Origin: Citrus sinensis
Taxonomy: Eukaryota > Streptophyta > Magnoliopsida > Sapindales > Rutaceae
Assembly (NCBI RefSeq): GCF_022201045.2
Contig: NC_068556.1
Coordinates: forward strand, 22,859,501 to 22,923,500
Length of the DNA stretch: 64,000 bases
Direction: 5' to 3'
Numbering within the stretch: the first letter of the stretch is position 1; each line of letters opens with the position of its first letter. The translations under genes were made by a program, and so were the position numbers. This document shows positions 11,412 to 23,913 of this stretch, piece after piece. Below the pieces are notes generated by a model. It did not search any database and was not told the origin of the DNA. It saw nothing but the letters and a program-made list of their open reading frames with translations.

Positions 11412-14400
11412 ATGGAAGGCTCAGCTAATGAACGTATTACTTTTGGGAAGATGGGCTATGGGTGGGCAATTTTTTTTTTTTTTCTCTATTTTCATTATTT
11501 GTTTGTTTTTGCTTTTCTAAAGGATTGAATTTTTTCATTTGTTACGTGGTTTTGATAGATGCAAGCATTATAGGAGGAGATGCAAGATTCGAGCTCCTTG
11601 TTGCAACGAGATCTTTGATTGTCGCCATTGTCACAATGAGGCAGCGGTATTTACAGTACACTTGTGTTATTTGTTACCTCTATTTTCATTTCTTTAGCTT
11701 CAACCGTTTGCAAATTTACATTTTCTTTTCATATCTGGGAATTTTTTTTTTCTCTCTCTTTCGTTTCTTTTAGAATGATGGCCAAGTTGTTTTTTATTTT
11801 TTATTTTTATCTTTTTACCTCTATGTGTTTGTGTAGCTGGAAATATTGGTAAGAGAAGCCTTTTCTGATCTGGGATTTATTTATTTGGCTTTCTTTGATT
11901 CATTTGAGCATGTTGAGCAGCTTCACTTAGTATATCTGATCCGGATGTTTGTTATTTTCCCTTTCTTTGGATCATCAGAGCATGTTAAGAAACCCTTACG
12001 ATCGGCACGAATTAGTGCGCCAAGATGTCAAACAAGTATGATCTCTCTTCGCTTATCGATATTTTTGTTTCAGTTCCTGTGTACTTGAATCAGTGATAAC
12101 AAGATGTATGGATTTTGATGGTGTTACAGGTTATTTGTTCTGTTTGTGACACCGAGCAGCCGGTATTTTTTATGTTTCAATATTTTTGTTTGGAATTTTT
12201 ATTGCTGGTTTGGTTTCCTTCGATTTTTAATTGAATCCACTTACATCCCAGGTTGCTCAAGTTTGTACTAACTGTGGCGTCAATATGGGGGAATATTTCT
12301 GTGACATCTGCAAATTCTACGATGATGATGTAAGTATGCTCTCTCATATTATTCTTATGATAGAGTAAAATATGCAAATATTTGGGAAATATTGCTCCCT
12401 TAGTTCTGTTGATCAGTTACTTTCATCTTGGACAAATTAGACCACATTCAATGATTGGTGCATTATCCCCTTTTTTTTTTCCTATTAATACAATTTTCCC
12501 CTCTAGTAATGTTAACTTTGGTCTGCACTAATTGCAGATTGAGAAGGGCCAGTTTCATTGTGACGATTGTGGGATCTGCAGGTCTGTGAGCAAGTTTGAC
12601 TGATGGCTTGCCTTCCTTATGTCTTGTTAGTTTTATCATTATCCTGACTTACAATATTGGTTACAGAATCGGAGGTCGTGAGAATTATTTTCACTGCAAG
12701 AGATGTGGTATGCACTTCTTCATGATAAAGCTTTTACCTAGAACTAACTGCAAAATTCGTAATCATATATGACAAAAGAGAAGTTCTAGGTTGTCTTTTC
12801 TTTATCCAACTGATGAAACAGTGTCTACGGATGTTAATTGCTTTTTGATGAATTATGATCTATGGATGTTCTATGTGATTTCTTTTTCATTGTCTTCTTC
12901 TCTTTTTATTTTTCTGGTGTTATAGCTTAAGGATATTCTAGATTTTCAGATCAAGCTTGCTGTTCTTATTCAGTACTTTTTTTTCTTCCTTTGACTTCAG
13001 AAATATTTATTATGGAATCATGTTGAGTTTGTTTGTACTATCCTGCCTCACAACCTGATCTCAGTTCCAACAATTTTTTAAATTTGCCTGATGGAATTGA
13101 GATATAGATAAAGCAGCCTTTTAAAATAATGGTCTTCCTCTCAAATGGAATTTTTTCTTGCATTTGCCTCAATTTACCTTCATTAATTTTTGCAATAGCT
13201 TTTCTTCTATACTAAGTTTATCCTATGCATATACATAAATTAATGATGATTTTTAAGTTTTCAGGGTCTTGCTATTCCACTAGTTTGCGCAATAATCATT
13301 TGTGTATAGAGAATTCCATGCACCACCACTGCCCCATTTGTTATGAGGTTTGCTTTGTGATTACTTTTAACCGTTCTCAGAATTTGAAGAGTGTGCTATA
13401 TCCTGACGCTCGCACTATATGTTCCTGTAGTACCTATTTGACTCACTCAGGAACACTACTGTTATGAAATGTGGGCACACCATGCATTGTGAATGTTACC
13501 ATGAGATGATAAAGCGTGATAAGTAAGTGACAAAGAGTTCCTAGTTAATTCTCAAGTGTCTGTATTTGGTTCCTAACTTGAATTGCCTCACCAAGCAGAT
13601 ACTGTTGTCCCATATGCTCCAAGTCTGTGATTGACATGTCCAGGACCTGGAAGAGAATAGATGAGGAGGTGAGTTTATTCAATTTAAGCTTCACTGGATT
13701 GAGGATGGGTGCAACAATTAAAAATAATTGTGTACATTCTTTTTATTCTCTGAAATTTTACAATGGATAATTGGCCGCGTTTCACTTATCCTTTTAGTAT
13801 TTTACTGATTCTAGTTGCAGATGAATTCAAGTATTTTTTTCCCCTCCTTTTTCAGATAGAAGCAACTGTGATGCCTGAGGACTACCGGCACAAGAAGGTA
13901 GGTTCCTGTTTATATTTATGATCCAGGCACACTGTATCTGTTTCTTTCATCTTATGCTCTGTATGTCTTCCCAAGCTTCCTAAATTCAAAGGTGCTCCAG
14001 CAGTTAAATAGCCACCTCCTGGATAAAAATTTAGTTTTGTTATAAGGACCTGTTTGGGGCAGCTGCGCTGCCACCGCGCAGCTGCCCCAAACGGATCTTA
14101 AGTTGATGTGTATGCAAGCTGAATGTAATCACATCCTTGCAGAGTGTTCACGGCACAAAGAACAATACACCAACATAATAAGGCAAAGTATAGACTCTTT
14201 GATTCTAGATACGAGGGATTCACCTCGTTTCCTTTGGAAGCATCATGTAGAAATGATAGCCTATTTCTTTTTTAATATATTACATCTGTCACTGTATTTA
14301 CTATTTTTAAGCATAATCTGTTAGAAGACATGTAAGAAGCAAGTGTAATTTGCAGGTTTGGATCCTATGCAATGACTGCAATGACACAACTGAGGTTTAC

Positions 14401-14481
14401 TTCCATATAATTGGGCAAAAATGTAGTCACTGCAAATCCTACAATACCCGCTCAATTGCACCTCCAGTTCTGCCTCAGTAA
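11412..14481 (+). CDS. CHYR1 (RZFP34)-like: CHY/CTCHY/RING zinc-finger E3 ubiquitin ligase
   Basis: Twelve coding exons give 267 residues: 11412-11461, 11559-11646, 11979-12035, 12130-12162, 12252-12329, 12538-12581, 12667-12707, 13265-13347, 13431-13522, 13599-13668, 13856-13897, 14356-14481. All phases match. The CHY finger begins at about residue 18 ([15 protein letters not shown], then CRHCH). The CTCHY finger follows ([14 protein letters not shown]), then a RING finger from CPICYE (about 153) through [10 protein letters not shown] to CCPIC (about 195). A C-terminal zinc ribbon CNDC/CSHC lies at 231-252. Plant CHYR proteins are RING E3 ligases in ABA, drought and iron-related signalling; that role comes from the family, not from this sequence. 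Order and spacing of all zinc ligands look intact. Confidence 0.95.
14046..14098. mobile_element. 53-bp foldback element with TAA duplication
   Basis: GTTTGGGGCAGCTGCGC (14052-14068) is perfectly complementary to 14076-14092 across a 7-base loop. The arms extend outward with mismatches to 23 bp (GGACCT against the inverted AGATCC). TAA flanks both sides (14043-14045 and 14099-14101), as for PIF/Harbinger (Tourist) elements. It lies in the last intron of the RING-finger gene. Confidence 0.7.
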
Positions 14482-15392
14482 CATGGTTGCTGCTTTCCAC
14501 AAATTGTATTCTGTCAGCCGCTTCAAAAGCTTGCACCCTGAGCATATAGCAGAAAGGGAGATTTGTGATTGGGTAGTAAAAAATTGTTAGTCTGATACTA
14601 AATTGATGCCTGTATAATTGCATCTATGGTTCGAAAGGACTCCAAGCATTTGTATTTTGTGCATCAGAAAACTCTACAGATCATTCTTCCTCCGTCTAAT
14701 TTATGGAGTTCAAATCAAACCCAGCTGATGGGTTCTGAGGTTGATGTAAAACTTATATACAGTAAAAGGGAACAAATATAATCATTGTTATAAACTATAT
14801 CATGCATCAACAGTTCTGTCAGCTGAAGGCATTTCCAAAAATTAGTTTCCTTTATGTTATTGATTATCCACAGTTTGGCATTCAAAATTTGCTTCCAATC
14901 TACATAATTCCTTTCTCAATATCAATTCCATCATGCAAAATTGTCTGCATGTTTGCAGCGATGATTCACATGAAAAACTCAATGCTTCAATTTGTAATTT
15001 TTCATAACCAAAAAGGGTTGAAAATTGTCGACCATGAGATATTTTCTTTTTAAATAAATAAAATCCATCTTATTCAATTAATAAAAAAAGTGCAATGACA
15101 TGGGCCTGAATAGATAAAAATGCGGGCTAAATAGTAACTCTTATAAATGACAAAATTGGGCCGGCGGGCTTAACATTCGACCTTGACCCACCCAGTTTAC
15201 AAATGAAGATCCCCCGAACAATTTTGGACTGCTGGACTGCTGCTGCTGCCGCTGCTGCCCTTCTTCCTAAAACCCTGATCACTTCCCTTGGTTCAGCAAC
15301 TTCGAAGCTGTTTTTTCCCCCCTCTCCCGGGACCCGCCGAGTGAGTGCGCTCAACACCACACCAACTCAGTTCCAACTCGGACGATTCAGCC
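14482..15392. other. Intergenic, no gene recognised
   Basis: 3' UTR of the RING gene, then the promoter and 5' UTR of the next gene. The CTG/GCC-rich stretch near 15235-15260 lies in the predicted 5' UTR and encodes poly-Ala in one frame, which I do not count as protein. Confidence 0.4.
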
Positions 15393-18300
15393 ATGCAAGT
15401 TCTCTCAAATTCGCGTCGACTCAGTAGGGTTCTGAAGTCGTCGACTCTGTTAAGCTCAAATCATCCCGTCTTCACATCGTCAAGCACGTGCCCTCGTCAC
15501 CAATGGCAACTTCGCAGTACTTTCTTTTCCCCTTCAATCTTCTCAGGTACTTTAAATTTCCATTTATTACGAAAACAATTTTAAAGAAATGAAATCGAAA
15601 ATGCATTATTTTATTCTATAATTTTACATGATTATACGAGTCGTCTTAATGCTTTGAAGATACTAAATTTTGCAGGGATGATCCAAGGAAATTGTTCGGA
15701 AGCGCCTCTACTGCAAATATATTCTATGACGAGATCAAGTGCCTGGTTTTCGTCTCAGACGAGTAGTGATGCAAGCACTCCCACAGGTTCTTGATTGATT
15801 TTTTTTAAAATTATTTTTGGCTATTCTTTGATATTGAATTTTTGAAACATTTATGTTTTTACACTGTTGAATGCAGATACTGTGAAGGAGTTGTATGATA
15901 AAATGTTGGAATCTGTGAATGTTAAACGAACAATGCCCCCAAATGCTTGGTTGTGGTCATTGATTGAAAATTGTAAAAACCATGACGACATCAAACTTCT
16001 GTTCGACATTTTGCAGAATCTTCGAAGATTTGTTAGTTCGTAATTCTTTTCTAATATACTTTTCTCAATTCATTTCTGCTTAATTTATTTTTTTTAAACT
16101 TTCATTTCGATCACAGAGGCTATCAAACCTTCGCATTCATGAGAATTTTAATTGCAATCTTTGCCGAGAAGTCACCAAGGCTTGTGTTCGTGTAGGGGCC
16201 CTTGACTTTGGTATGCTGTTATTTTTCCTGTTGCTGGTTTCATTAAAACTTTGATAGACTTGATAGAGTTGTTGCTTCTTGACATTTGATCTCTGAAACT
16301 TTACATGTCCAAACTCTTTAATAGATATTTTTTGGTGATATGTAGTTTGCAGCATCTAATCAATGAATGAATGTGATTCTGCTTGTTGCAGGAAAAAAGG
16401 CTTTGTGGAAGCATAATGTGTATGGATTGAGTCCTTCTGTTGCATCGGCCCATCATTTACTGGTATCAGTGGCTTCTGAGTCTTCCATTAGGTTGGTCAA
16501 TTCTTTTGCCGCTTCATTTTTGCAAATATTTATTGTTTCTATTCACCTGCAGTCATATGCTAAAGAACACAAGGATGCTCTACTAATGGTGGAAATTATG
16601 AAACTTGTGAAGAGGAACAACTTACCATTACAACCTGGTACTGCAGATATTGTTTTCAGGTATGTTGGTTTCTGAGTTATATCAAGTTAATGATTTTTCT
16701 AAGGGTTCAGCTATGTTGGAACTGCTCTATGGTAAAACACTCTTTTATAACCATAAGATCAAAGTTATAATGAGTTTTTTATTATTTATCACTTTGTGTG
16801 TGTGGCTGTGATTCATGCTCTACATTAGAGCAACTCCAAGGTGGCCGTAGCCTTTTTCTAAATGTTCTATTTATTGTTTTATTGATTTGGATAATGATAT
16901 TTGGATTGAACTTTGCAGAATTTGTTACGATACAGATGACTGGGAGTTGATCTGTAAGTATTCGAAGAGGTTTGTCAAGGCAGGAGTAAAACTGCGAAAA
17001 ACTACGTTTGATACATGGATGGAATTTGCTGCCAAAAGAGGTCTTTAAAGTTCTCAATGCTTTTTAATTTTGTACTGCCTGAAAGTTCAATTTGTGTTCA
17101 TCTGTTTATATTTGTTAGACAAGCCTACTTTATGGTGGCAGTCGTGGTTTAACCTAGGAATTTTCCTTCCTCCTTGGGTGTTTTTTATTTTTTATTTTTA
17201 TTTCTCAGTGCCTATACTTTACCATTTGGGATATCATTGGATGTAGGGACTTACTTGCTTATAACATATCATTTGCATGTAGTGGATTTCTGGTCCATTT
17301 TGTACTTTACGGCATTAACATACTTGGATTTGTGTTTCTTATGACACATGCACATATCATCTGCATGTGGTGATGTATTTATGTGCATACCTTTCATTTC
17401 TTGTGACTTCCAAAACATGGCCAATCTATCTCTGTTGGATTGAGAATTTGTCATAGAGTTGCTTTCGTCTGAATGGATACTTTCTCTCTTGCATTAGGCT
17501 TAAGTTCTTGTTTGTAAAGTTTTACAACTTTCGTTTTTATAGGAGACACTGAGTCACTATGGCAAATTGAGAAGTTGAGATCTGAGTCGACGAACCAGCA
17601 TAGTCTTGTGTCTGGGTTTTCTTGTGCTAAGGTAATTAATTTTGAATCATCGACTGTTGCTCCTTATTTCAATATGAACTTTTTTTTTAAGTAGCAATCT
17701 TTCTTTCTGTAAATTTTTTCATCTGCAGGGATTTCTGCTTGAACATAAGCCCCACAACGCTGCTGGTATGATTCAAATCCTTAATCAGGTAAAGCCAGTG
17801 CCTTTTACGTGGCTTCTGTTGTATGGAATTTGCAAATAACTTCTCCCCTGAATCCAAAACACAAAAGGACCATTTTAAAAAAACTTGAAATGGGTTATAT
17901 TTAAATTTTTGCTCTCATTAATGTGTATCCTTGGGTTGAAATCTTGCTAAACTATAGTTTGACTTGTGTCACCATGCAATAAACTCCAAATCTTTTGATT
18001 ATCCCTTGAAGATGTCAAATAATTTTGATTTAACTTACCTGCTTGCTAGATCTAAGACGAACTAACCATAGAATTTATTAGAAGTAAAATGTTACCTTGA
18101 AGTTGAAGAGGAAAATAGATTAGTTGGGAGTCATAATTTATATAATATTATGGAGGGATTATTTTAATTTACTTTATGGGTGGCAGACTTTACCTGATGC
18201 AAAGAAGTTGGGTATCACGATTGAACTTCAGAAGTTGGTAAATGAGTGGCCTTTGGATGTGATAAAGCATCAAAAGGATGAAGACAGAAAGGTATGTTTC

Positions 18301-18529
18301 TAACCATATGTATATGCCATTTATTTTTGAGAAGTTGAGGCTAATTATGTCTTTGAGTGGTTTGAACGTTTACAGTTCTTTTTTATTTTTGTTCTCTTCT
18401 TCTGATTAGGCATTAGCTATGGCTCTGAAATCTGATATTCCTGCCATGGTATCTAGTCTGTTAAATATGGGCTTACAAGTGAGTGTAAATTTGGAAGACC
18501 TGACAAAGGAAGAAAGTATTGCATCTTAA
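15393..18529 (+). CDS. Organelle-type PPR-like helical-repeat protein
   Basis: Eleven coding exons give about 395 residues: 15393-15546, 15676-15786, 15877-16031, 16117-16210, 16392-16462, 16553-16659, 16919-17040, 17543-17631, 17729-17788, 18187-18291, 18410-18529. All phases match and all introns are GT-AG. The first 50 residues are rich in Ser and Arg and poor in acidic residues, as in mitochondrial targeting peptides. The body is helical with degenerate repeat units, for example PNAWLWSLIENCKNHDDIKL and VTKACVRVGALDFGKKALW. It resembles the plant mitochondrial PPR-like proteins typified by Arabidopsis At4g35850, but that match is from memory and moderate. The high intron number is unlike canonical PPR genes, which usually lack introns. 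Function is inferred to be organelle RNA- or complex-related. Confidence 0.85.
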
Positions 18530-19707
18530 CATGCCAAGCCTGTGCAGATTATGTCATCTCCAGTATCCTTTGTGCCATTAAACAAGGAAATTACCAAATT
18601 TTTAGGCTGAAATTGCAGTAGAAGCTGCCCTTAAATAATTGCAATCTTTACAGGTCACGTGTTTTGGATGTAATTCATTAGTTGCTTTTATACGACCGCT
18701 GCCAAAAGTTTTGTTCCTCCTTTTCGAGTGTAATTCAAATTGGGATCAAATCAATCCACTCAGTTGTAGCTTTCTTTCGGTTTCGTGTCAACCATTTCAT
18801 ACAATATACCATTGACATTGGTTTCTGTTTGATTTTTCGTAACTAGTCATAATTTTTTCTTATGTAGTAAATCAAGTGTGCTTAATCCGTAAAATTTTTA
18901 TGTAAAATAGTAAACAGTTAATTGATTGGCGAATGCATTATGATTGGGTGGAGAAATGAAAAAGAAAAGCTAGAACCTGTTGCCTAATAAACTGTTTTTT
19001 GAAACTAATTCAATAAGGTAATTTGACTTCAAGGATCGATTCTCCCTCACAGCGACCTTAAGTGGGGTGGCTCTTTATTTTATACGCTTGCTTTGGTCAT
19101 TGTTTAGTGGAAATAAAAATGGTTGGAAATATATACGCAGAGGATCTAAATTTTAGAAATTATCAAAAAGCTACTCTTTTGCAAGGAATTTGTGGATATA
19201 CTTTGTATGTTTTTGAACCCATAAAAACAATATGGAGAATTATGTGTGCTTTTGTCAAAAGTGTTAATAATTAAAATCTTCAAAAATGTTACTTTAGTTA
19301 AGTCAATTGATTGAGTGCTTGCTGATGATTCTGGGAATCGGGGCTTAGGAAAAGGCAGGAAGATGCAATAGAAAATTAAAAAAAATACAATACCAATAAC
19401 TCAAAAGTTTATAACTGGAATCAAATCAAGAACCCGTTAACTCCTTAAGCAAATTGACCACAACAATTGCAATTATGACTCGTTAACTTTTTACTCTCTT
19501 CATCCTTGAATAAATAAAACCAAAACTGCACTCTTGACTTTTTGGAGAACCATTTTTATTCATTTAAAAAAAATAATAACAAGATGGAGATTAAGGTTAT
19601 CCTACAAATAAATTAATTAATTATCTCTACTTCATTTATCGTTACAACATAAAGTTTGTTTGTTCGCTTAATGATAACAATTCCAATTCCTAATTTTAGT
19701 TACCCCC
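18530..19707. other. Intergenic, no gene recognised
   Basis: 3' UTR of the PPR-like gene and AT-rich DNA. The open frame at 19062-19274 has no family features. Confidence 0.4.
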
Positions 19708-19985
19708 GTAATTTGCCTAAATCTAGTGAGAAGACCATTGCTCTTATTAAACGCTTTCCACGTATCCTCTGTTACCATGTTGAATAGTATCTGGCACCTA
19801 ATGTCAACATTTTGCGAGATTTTGGTGTACCTGAATAAAAAATATTGCTAAATTTATTGAGTCCTGGCCTCATTTAATCCTTACAAATATGAAATTGTTA
19901 AAAGAATGTGGCATTTGTGAAGGAGACTGGTATCAACCCTTCGAGATCACTGCTTGTTGCAGCAATTAAAGCTTAAAATGGATTG
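19708..19985 (+). pseudogene. mTERF gene fragment
   Basis: This stretch aligns by eye with the middle of the intact mTERF gene (22080-22340). It shares GAGAAGACCATTGCTCTTAT, the block around CCTAATGTCAA...TTTTGCGAGAT, and GTAAAGGAGATGG-like sequence. In-frame stops and small indels (for example after GTTGAATAG and CCTGAATAA) break every frame. No start or ends are left, so it is a relic of a tandem copy. Confidence 0.8.
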
Positions 19986-20143
19986 AGAGATTTGGTGGTT
20001 ACTAAACTTAATTTAAAAATAAAGCTTATATATATATATATGTGCATAATAGTTTTCTATTCCGAGATCTTAAAGTGTATGAAAAGTTTGAGAAAGCTTT
20101 AAAATAAGGGGGCCCATTTGTCCCGAAACACTTATTTTGTAAT

Positions 20144-20147
<4 letters not shown>

Positions 20148-20191
<44 letters not shown>
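20148..20191. repeat. (AC)22 microsatellite
   Basis: Uninterrupted AC dinucleotide run of 44 bases. A Val-Cys-repeat - strand frame over it is an artefact. Confidence 0.97.
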
Positions 20192-20194
<3 letters not shown>

Positions 20195-20696
20195 ATTGTG
20201 ATTGTAACGACGAGCAGGACAACTATGCCCTGTATCAACGTTCAGTGTTCGCCACACCCGAAACAAGCAGCTTCATGTGCCCTATTTGCACAAATACCTC
20301 GACGATTCCCGCTCGTTAATACATAGAGCCCAATAAGCATATCTTGAGTCGGTATGGAAATGGGATCTCCAATAGTAGGAGACAAAATCTCCAAGAGGTA
20401 AGCGCACGTCTATTTTTTGTAGACGAGAGAGTAAGCCTTCTACACAATATTTATTGTGATCTTATTTCTCAGGGAACACAAAGTGAATACTTTCTCCAAG
20501 TTATACAATTTCTTGGAGGGTAGTCTTTACATACTTTAAACATGATAAGTCGTTTATTTTTCAATGATATTATATCAAAATTTTAATTTTTAATCTCCAA
20601 GTAGGTGCTAAATGACATGTTGCACGTCAATTTATAAGTAAATGATATGTCGTTCACAAAGGAAATATAAAAACAATTTGTCAAACCAAAATTGGT

Positions 20697-20908
20697 TGAT
20701 GTGAGTGGTTCGACACTCTCACTCTTTAAGAGAGGTTAGGGGTTTAAGCTCTGCTCTCGTATTGAGTCACCACTTTGGCTAGCACTTTACCCCTTACGGG
20801 CCGACGCGGTGTGAGCGGAGATTAGTCTGGATTGTGGTACGAGCTTAAAGGTGCCTCCCACAGTTGAGACTCACTCAGGACCATCTCGTGATTCAGTAAA
20901 AAAAAAAT
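20697..20908 (+). mobile_element. tRNA-derived SINE-like element (older copy)
   Basis: It has a degraded tRNA-like head: an A-box-like GTGAGTGGTTCGA, and a B-box-like GGGTTTAAGCTCT where the CpG has decayed. The body shares the 3' module TTAAAGGTGCCTCCCA...AGTT with the element at 24546-24731. It ends in an A-tract. Flanking TTGTCA may be what remains of a target duplication. Confidence 0.6.
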
Positions 20909-21583
20909 TGTCATCTTATTTATTTAGACAAATGACAAATAAAAATAATATGCGCCGGTGCATACTTTAAATGGCTAGTTGTTTACATTTTAATATAACA
21001 TGACATTGTATTTGAAAAGTAAAATGTCAGACAACATGACGTGTCTCTATTTTCTAGGAAAACGATACTGTAATCTATTATGTTGAATTCTACGCGACTT
21101 TATTGAAATTAATAGATCATTTTTCTTTCAATAATCAAATAGAATTACAAATTATTTCAATTATTCATACATTTCTACATGTTTGTTTTGTCCAACGTAG
21201 AAAATAAGTTATTTTGCTAAAATTAAAATAAAAAAATTAACTTGAAAATAAAGCGTATGTATGAATATATGTACATATATACTTTGGACTTTATATAAAA
21301 TAATGATTTATTGGCCTCTTATTAGGCTCGTTCTAAATTTCGTCCAACAATACAAAAGTTGCACATGTTATACGCCTTTACGTTTTGTTCTCGTCATCAT
21401 TTATTTATTTATTTATTTTGAGAGGGTTCTCGTCATTTAGCATAACATTCCAAAGCCGGCTCAATGGTTTGAGCAGTAAAATGGACATGGTTTCTGTCTT
21501 AGACTCAGCAGAATTCAAAAGCCTCGCAAATGCTCTGGAAATTTGGTGAGTTTCCCCTATTCACTTCTTGAATTTAAATTCCC
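20909..21583. other. Intergenic / 5' flank of mTERF gene
   Basis: AT-rich DNA. The last about 100 bases (from TTTCTGTCTTAGACTCAGC at 21490) recur upstream of the degraded copy at 23270, so they belong to the duplicated mTERF unit (promoter or 5' UTR). Confidence 0.5.
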
Positions 21584-22771
21584 ATGTTTAATTTTCTAGG
21601 CAAAGCTATTAGTTATTATGGGAGGCATAACATCGCAGCCACAAGAGACCATCACAAACTGCGATTTCTGCAGCACAGTCCATTGTCGATGTTATTTTCT
21701 AGAAACTGCATATCCAAGTCCAATAATGCAAATCACCACTCATTCACTGTGTCTTACCTCATGAACTCATGTGGGTTGTCTCTGGAATCCGCATTATCAG
21801 CTTCTAAGTATGTTCGTTTGAAAACCCCACATAAGCCTGACTCAGTTCTCAATTTTTTCAAGAAGCGTGGATTCCCAAAATCCCACACCACAAACATCAT
21901 CAAAAGAATCCCGAAAGTGCTTTTATTGAGTCCTGAGAAAACCCTTTTGCCCAAGCTTGAGTTTTTTCGTTCTAAAGGAATATCAAACCCTGACATTGTC
22001 AAAATTTTATCTAAATACCCTGGTCTTTTCTGCAGAAGCCTAGACAACCATTTAATTCCTACTTTTAATTCCCTCAGTCATTTGCTTCAATCTAGCGAGA
22101 AGACCATTGCTCTTATTATACACTTTCCCCACATTCTCTATCATGATGCTGATTACTATCTGCTACCTAATGTCAAAATTCTGCGAGATAGTGGTGTGCC
22201 TGAATCAGATATTATTAAATCTATTGCGTCTTGGCCGCAATTATTCCTTATGCATCCGAAAATATTTGAAAAGAGTGCGGCTTCTGTAAAGGAGATGGGC
22301 ATCAATCCCTTAAGATTAAAGTTTGTTCTAGCAATTCAAGCCAAATGTATAATGAGTGAAAGCCAGTGGGAAAGCAAACTTGATGTTTACAAGAAGTGGG
22401 GTTGGTCCGAACAAGAGTGGCTAGCAGCATTTTTAAAGTGTCCTTGGTGTATGATCACATCTGAGGACAAGATAACGGCGATAATGGACTTTTTTGTGAA
22501 CGGAATGGGCTGGGAGCCTGCAGTTATTGCCAAACACCCGGTTCTTACTACGTTTAGCATGGAGAAGAGGATTATTCCTAGGGGGGCAGTAATTCAATTT
22601 CTGTTATCAAAAGGTTTGGTTAAGAGTGATACAACTTACTTAATTACATTGCTTTCGTATCCTGAAAAAACCTTCATGCTGAGATTGATGAATTATGATG
22701 ATGCTCCAAAGCTACTGAAGCTGTACCAAGAGAAGTTAGATCATTCTAATAAGACTAAATGTTCAGTATGA
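21584..22771 (+). CDS. Mitochondrial transcription termination factor (mTERF) family protein
   Basis: Single-exon ORF of 395 codons. Residues 1-60 are basic and Ser/Asn-rich with few acidic residues, consistent with an organelle transit peptide. The body is a series of mTERF motifs of about 35 residues, for example VLNFFKKRGFPKSHTTNIIK, KLEFFRSKGISNPDIVKILS, NVKILRDSGVPESDIIKSI and KWGWSEQEWLAAFLKCPW. mTERF proteins form an all-helical solenoid that binds nucleic acid and acts in organelle transcription, splicing or ribosome assembly. The target cannot be read here. It belongs to the large intronless plant mTERF group that often occurs in tandem. Degraded relatives lie on both sides (19708, 23270, 24440). 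A short GTGAGT...CTAG segment overlaps the start (21547-21599) but is too short to be a likely intron. Confidence 0.93.
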   Translation: MFNFLGKAISYYGRHNIAATRDHHKLRFLQHSPLSMLFSRNCISKSNNANHHSFTVSYLMNSCGLSLESALSASKYVRLKTPHKPDSVLNFFKKRGFPKSHTTNIIKRIPKVLLLSPEKTLLPKLEFFRSKGISNPDIVKILSKYPGLFCRSLDNHLIPTFNSLSHLLQSSEKTIALIIHFPHILYHDADYYLLPNVKILRDSGVPESDIIKSIASWPQLFLMHPKIFEKSAASVKEMGINPLRLKFVLAIQAKCIMSESQWESKLDVYKKWGWSEQEWLAAFLKCPWCMITSEDKITAIMDFFVNGMGWEPAVIAKHPVLTTFSMEKRIIPRGAVIQFLLSKGLVKSDTTYLITLLSYPEKTFMLRLMNYDDAPKLLKLYQEKLDHSNKTKCSV

Positions 22772-23269
22772 GTTGAGAGGATTGCAGTATTTGTGAACTC
22801 TTTGCATCTGTGCATGATCTGTTTGTAATTGCATGCCCTGAGAATGCAGAAGATTCTTCCTTGGAATGTTGTAATTCATTTTCTGTTGTTGCCTGAATTG
22901 ATGGAGAGAAAAATTATCTTAGTCAGATTGTTTGAGTGTCCTGAAGATCTTCCTGCAGAGTTCTGTGAATTGTTTAAAATATGAAAATTTAGCTGCTGAT
23001 GGGGCTGGTTGAAAATTGCACATGCTACTCTTCTTGACATGCAGCACTGCAAACAATAGTATTGGTGTTCAGGTAGTTTTGAAAATGGAAAGATGTAGCT
23101 TCTCATCAAAGTAAAATTTGTGAACCGATATGAGAAGGAAGACCCAGTTTGTTGAAGCTTTATGAGCTTAAAAATAAAAAGTGTGTCAGGTAACAGAGTG
23201 GCCTTGAAGCAATTAGGGGGCAATTAATTGTAGGATGTCTTCTTGCTGGTTCTAAATTCTTTTACTCAT
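22772..23269. other. Downstream flank of mTERF gene
   Basis: Probable 3' UTR and spacer. Segments such as GAGAGAAAAATTATCTTAGT (22901-22920) recur in degraded form near 27060-27120, so this flank was part of the duplicated unit. Confidence 0.5.
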
Positions 23270-23913
23270 TGCATGATGATTTCTGTCTTAGACACAGCGG
23301 AATTCAAAAGCTTGCAATTTCTCTGAAACTTGGTGAGTTTCTTCAATTCCCATGTTTTATATTCATTGCAAAGCCGTTCTTGATCATGGGAGGCTCAATA
23401 TCACAGCCTCAAGAGCCCATCATAAACTATGTTTTCTGCAAAACAATGTGTGTGCCTCAACATCAAAGTTATTTTGTAGCAACTGCTCACCGGATAATGC
23501 TAATTAACACTCATTCGCTGTGTCTTACCTCATAAACTCACGTGGGTTGTCTTTGGAATCTGCTTTATCAGCCTCTAAATATAAACCCCATATAAACCTG
23601 ACACAGTTCTTGATTTTTTCAAGAAGCGCGATTCTCAAAACCCCAAATCACAAACATCACTGAAAGAGAGTTTTTTTTTTTTTTTTTTTTTTTTCACTCT
23701 ATTGGAATATCAAGTGCTGATCTTGCCCATATGTTATCAATCTGCCCGAAATTTTTCACTAGAAGCATGGAAAACCATATAATTCCTAATGTTAATTCTC
23801 TTAGAAATTTGCTTCAATCTACCGAGAATTTGCTCTTATTAAACGCTTTCCGCATATTCTACTTCATGATGTTTGAATATTATCTTGTACCTATGGTCAA
23901 AATTTTCAAGTAA
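23270..23913 (+). pseudogene. mTERF pseudogene, copy 2
   Basis: Homology to the intact gene starts in its 5' flank (TTTCTGTCTTAGAC) and runs through the coding start region, with stops and frameshifts. A deletion is filled by a run of about 26 T (from about 23668). The frame then resumes with GISSADLAHMLSICPKFFTR-like mTERF sequence and ends near 23913. The C-terminal half is missing. Confidence 0.85.

Noticed and set aside
15203-15427. Poly-Ala frame starting near 15203 as the N terminus of the PPR-like gene
   Set aside because: Not in frame with the downstream exons; the ATG at 15393 fits the exon-1 phase and gives a targeting-type N terminus.
20026-20238. - strand frame with Val-Cys repeats
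   Set aside because: Translation of the AC microsatellite.
21754-22047. - strand 97-codon frame
   Set aside because: Antisense shadow of the intact mTERF gene.
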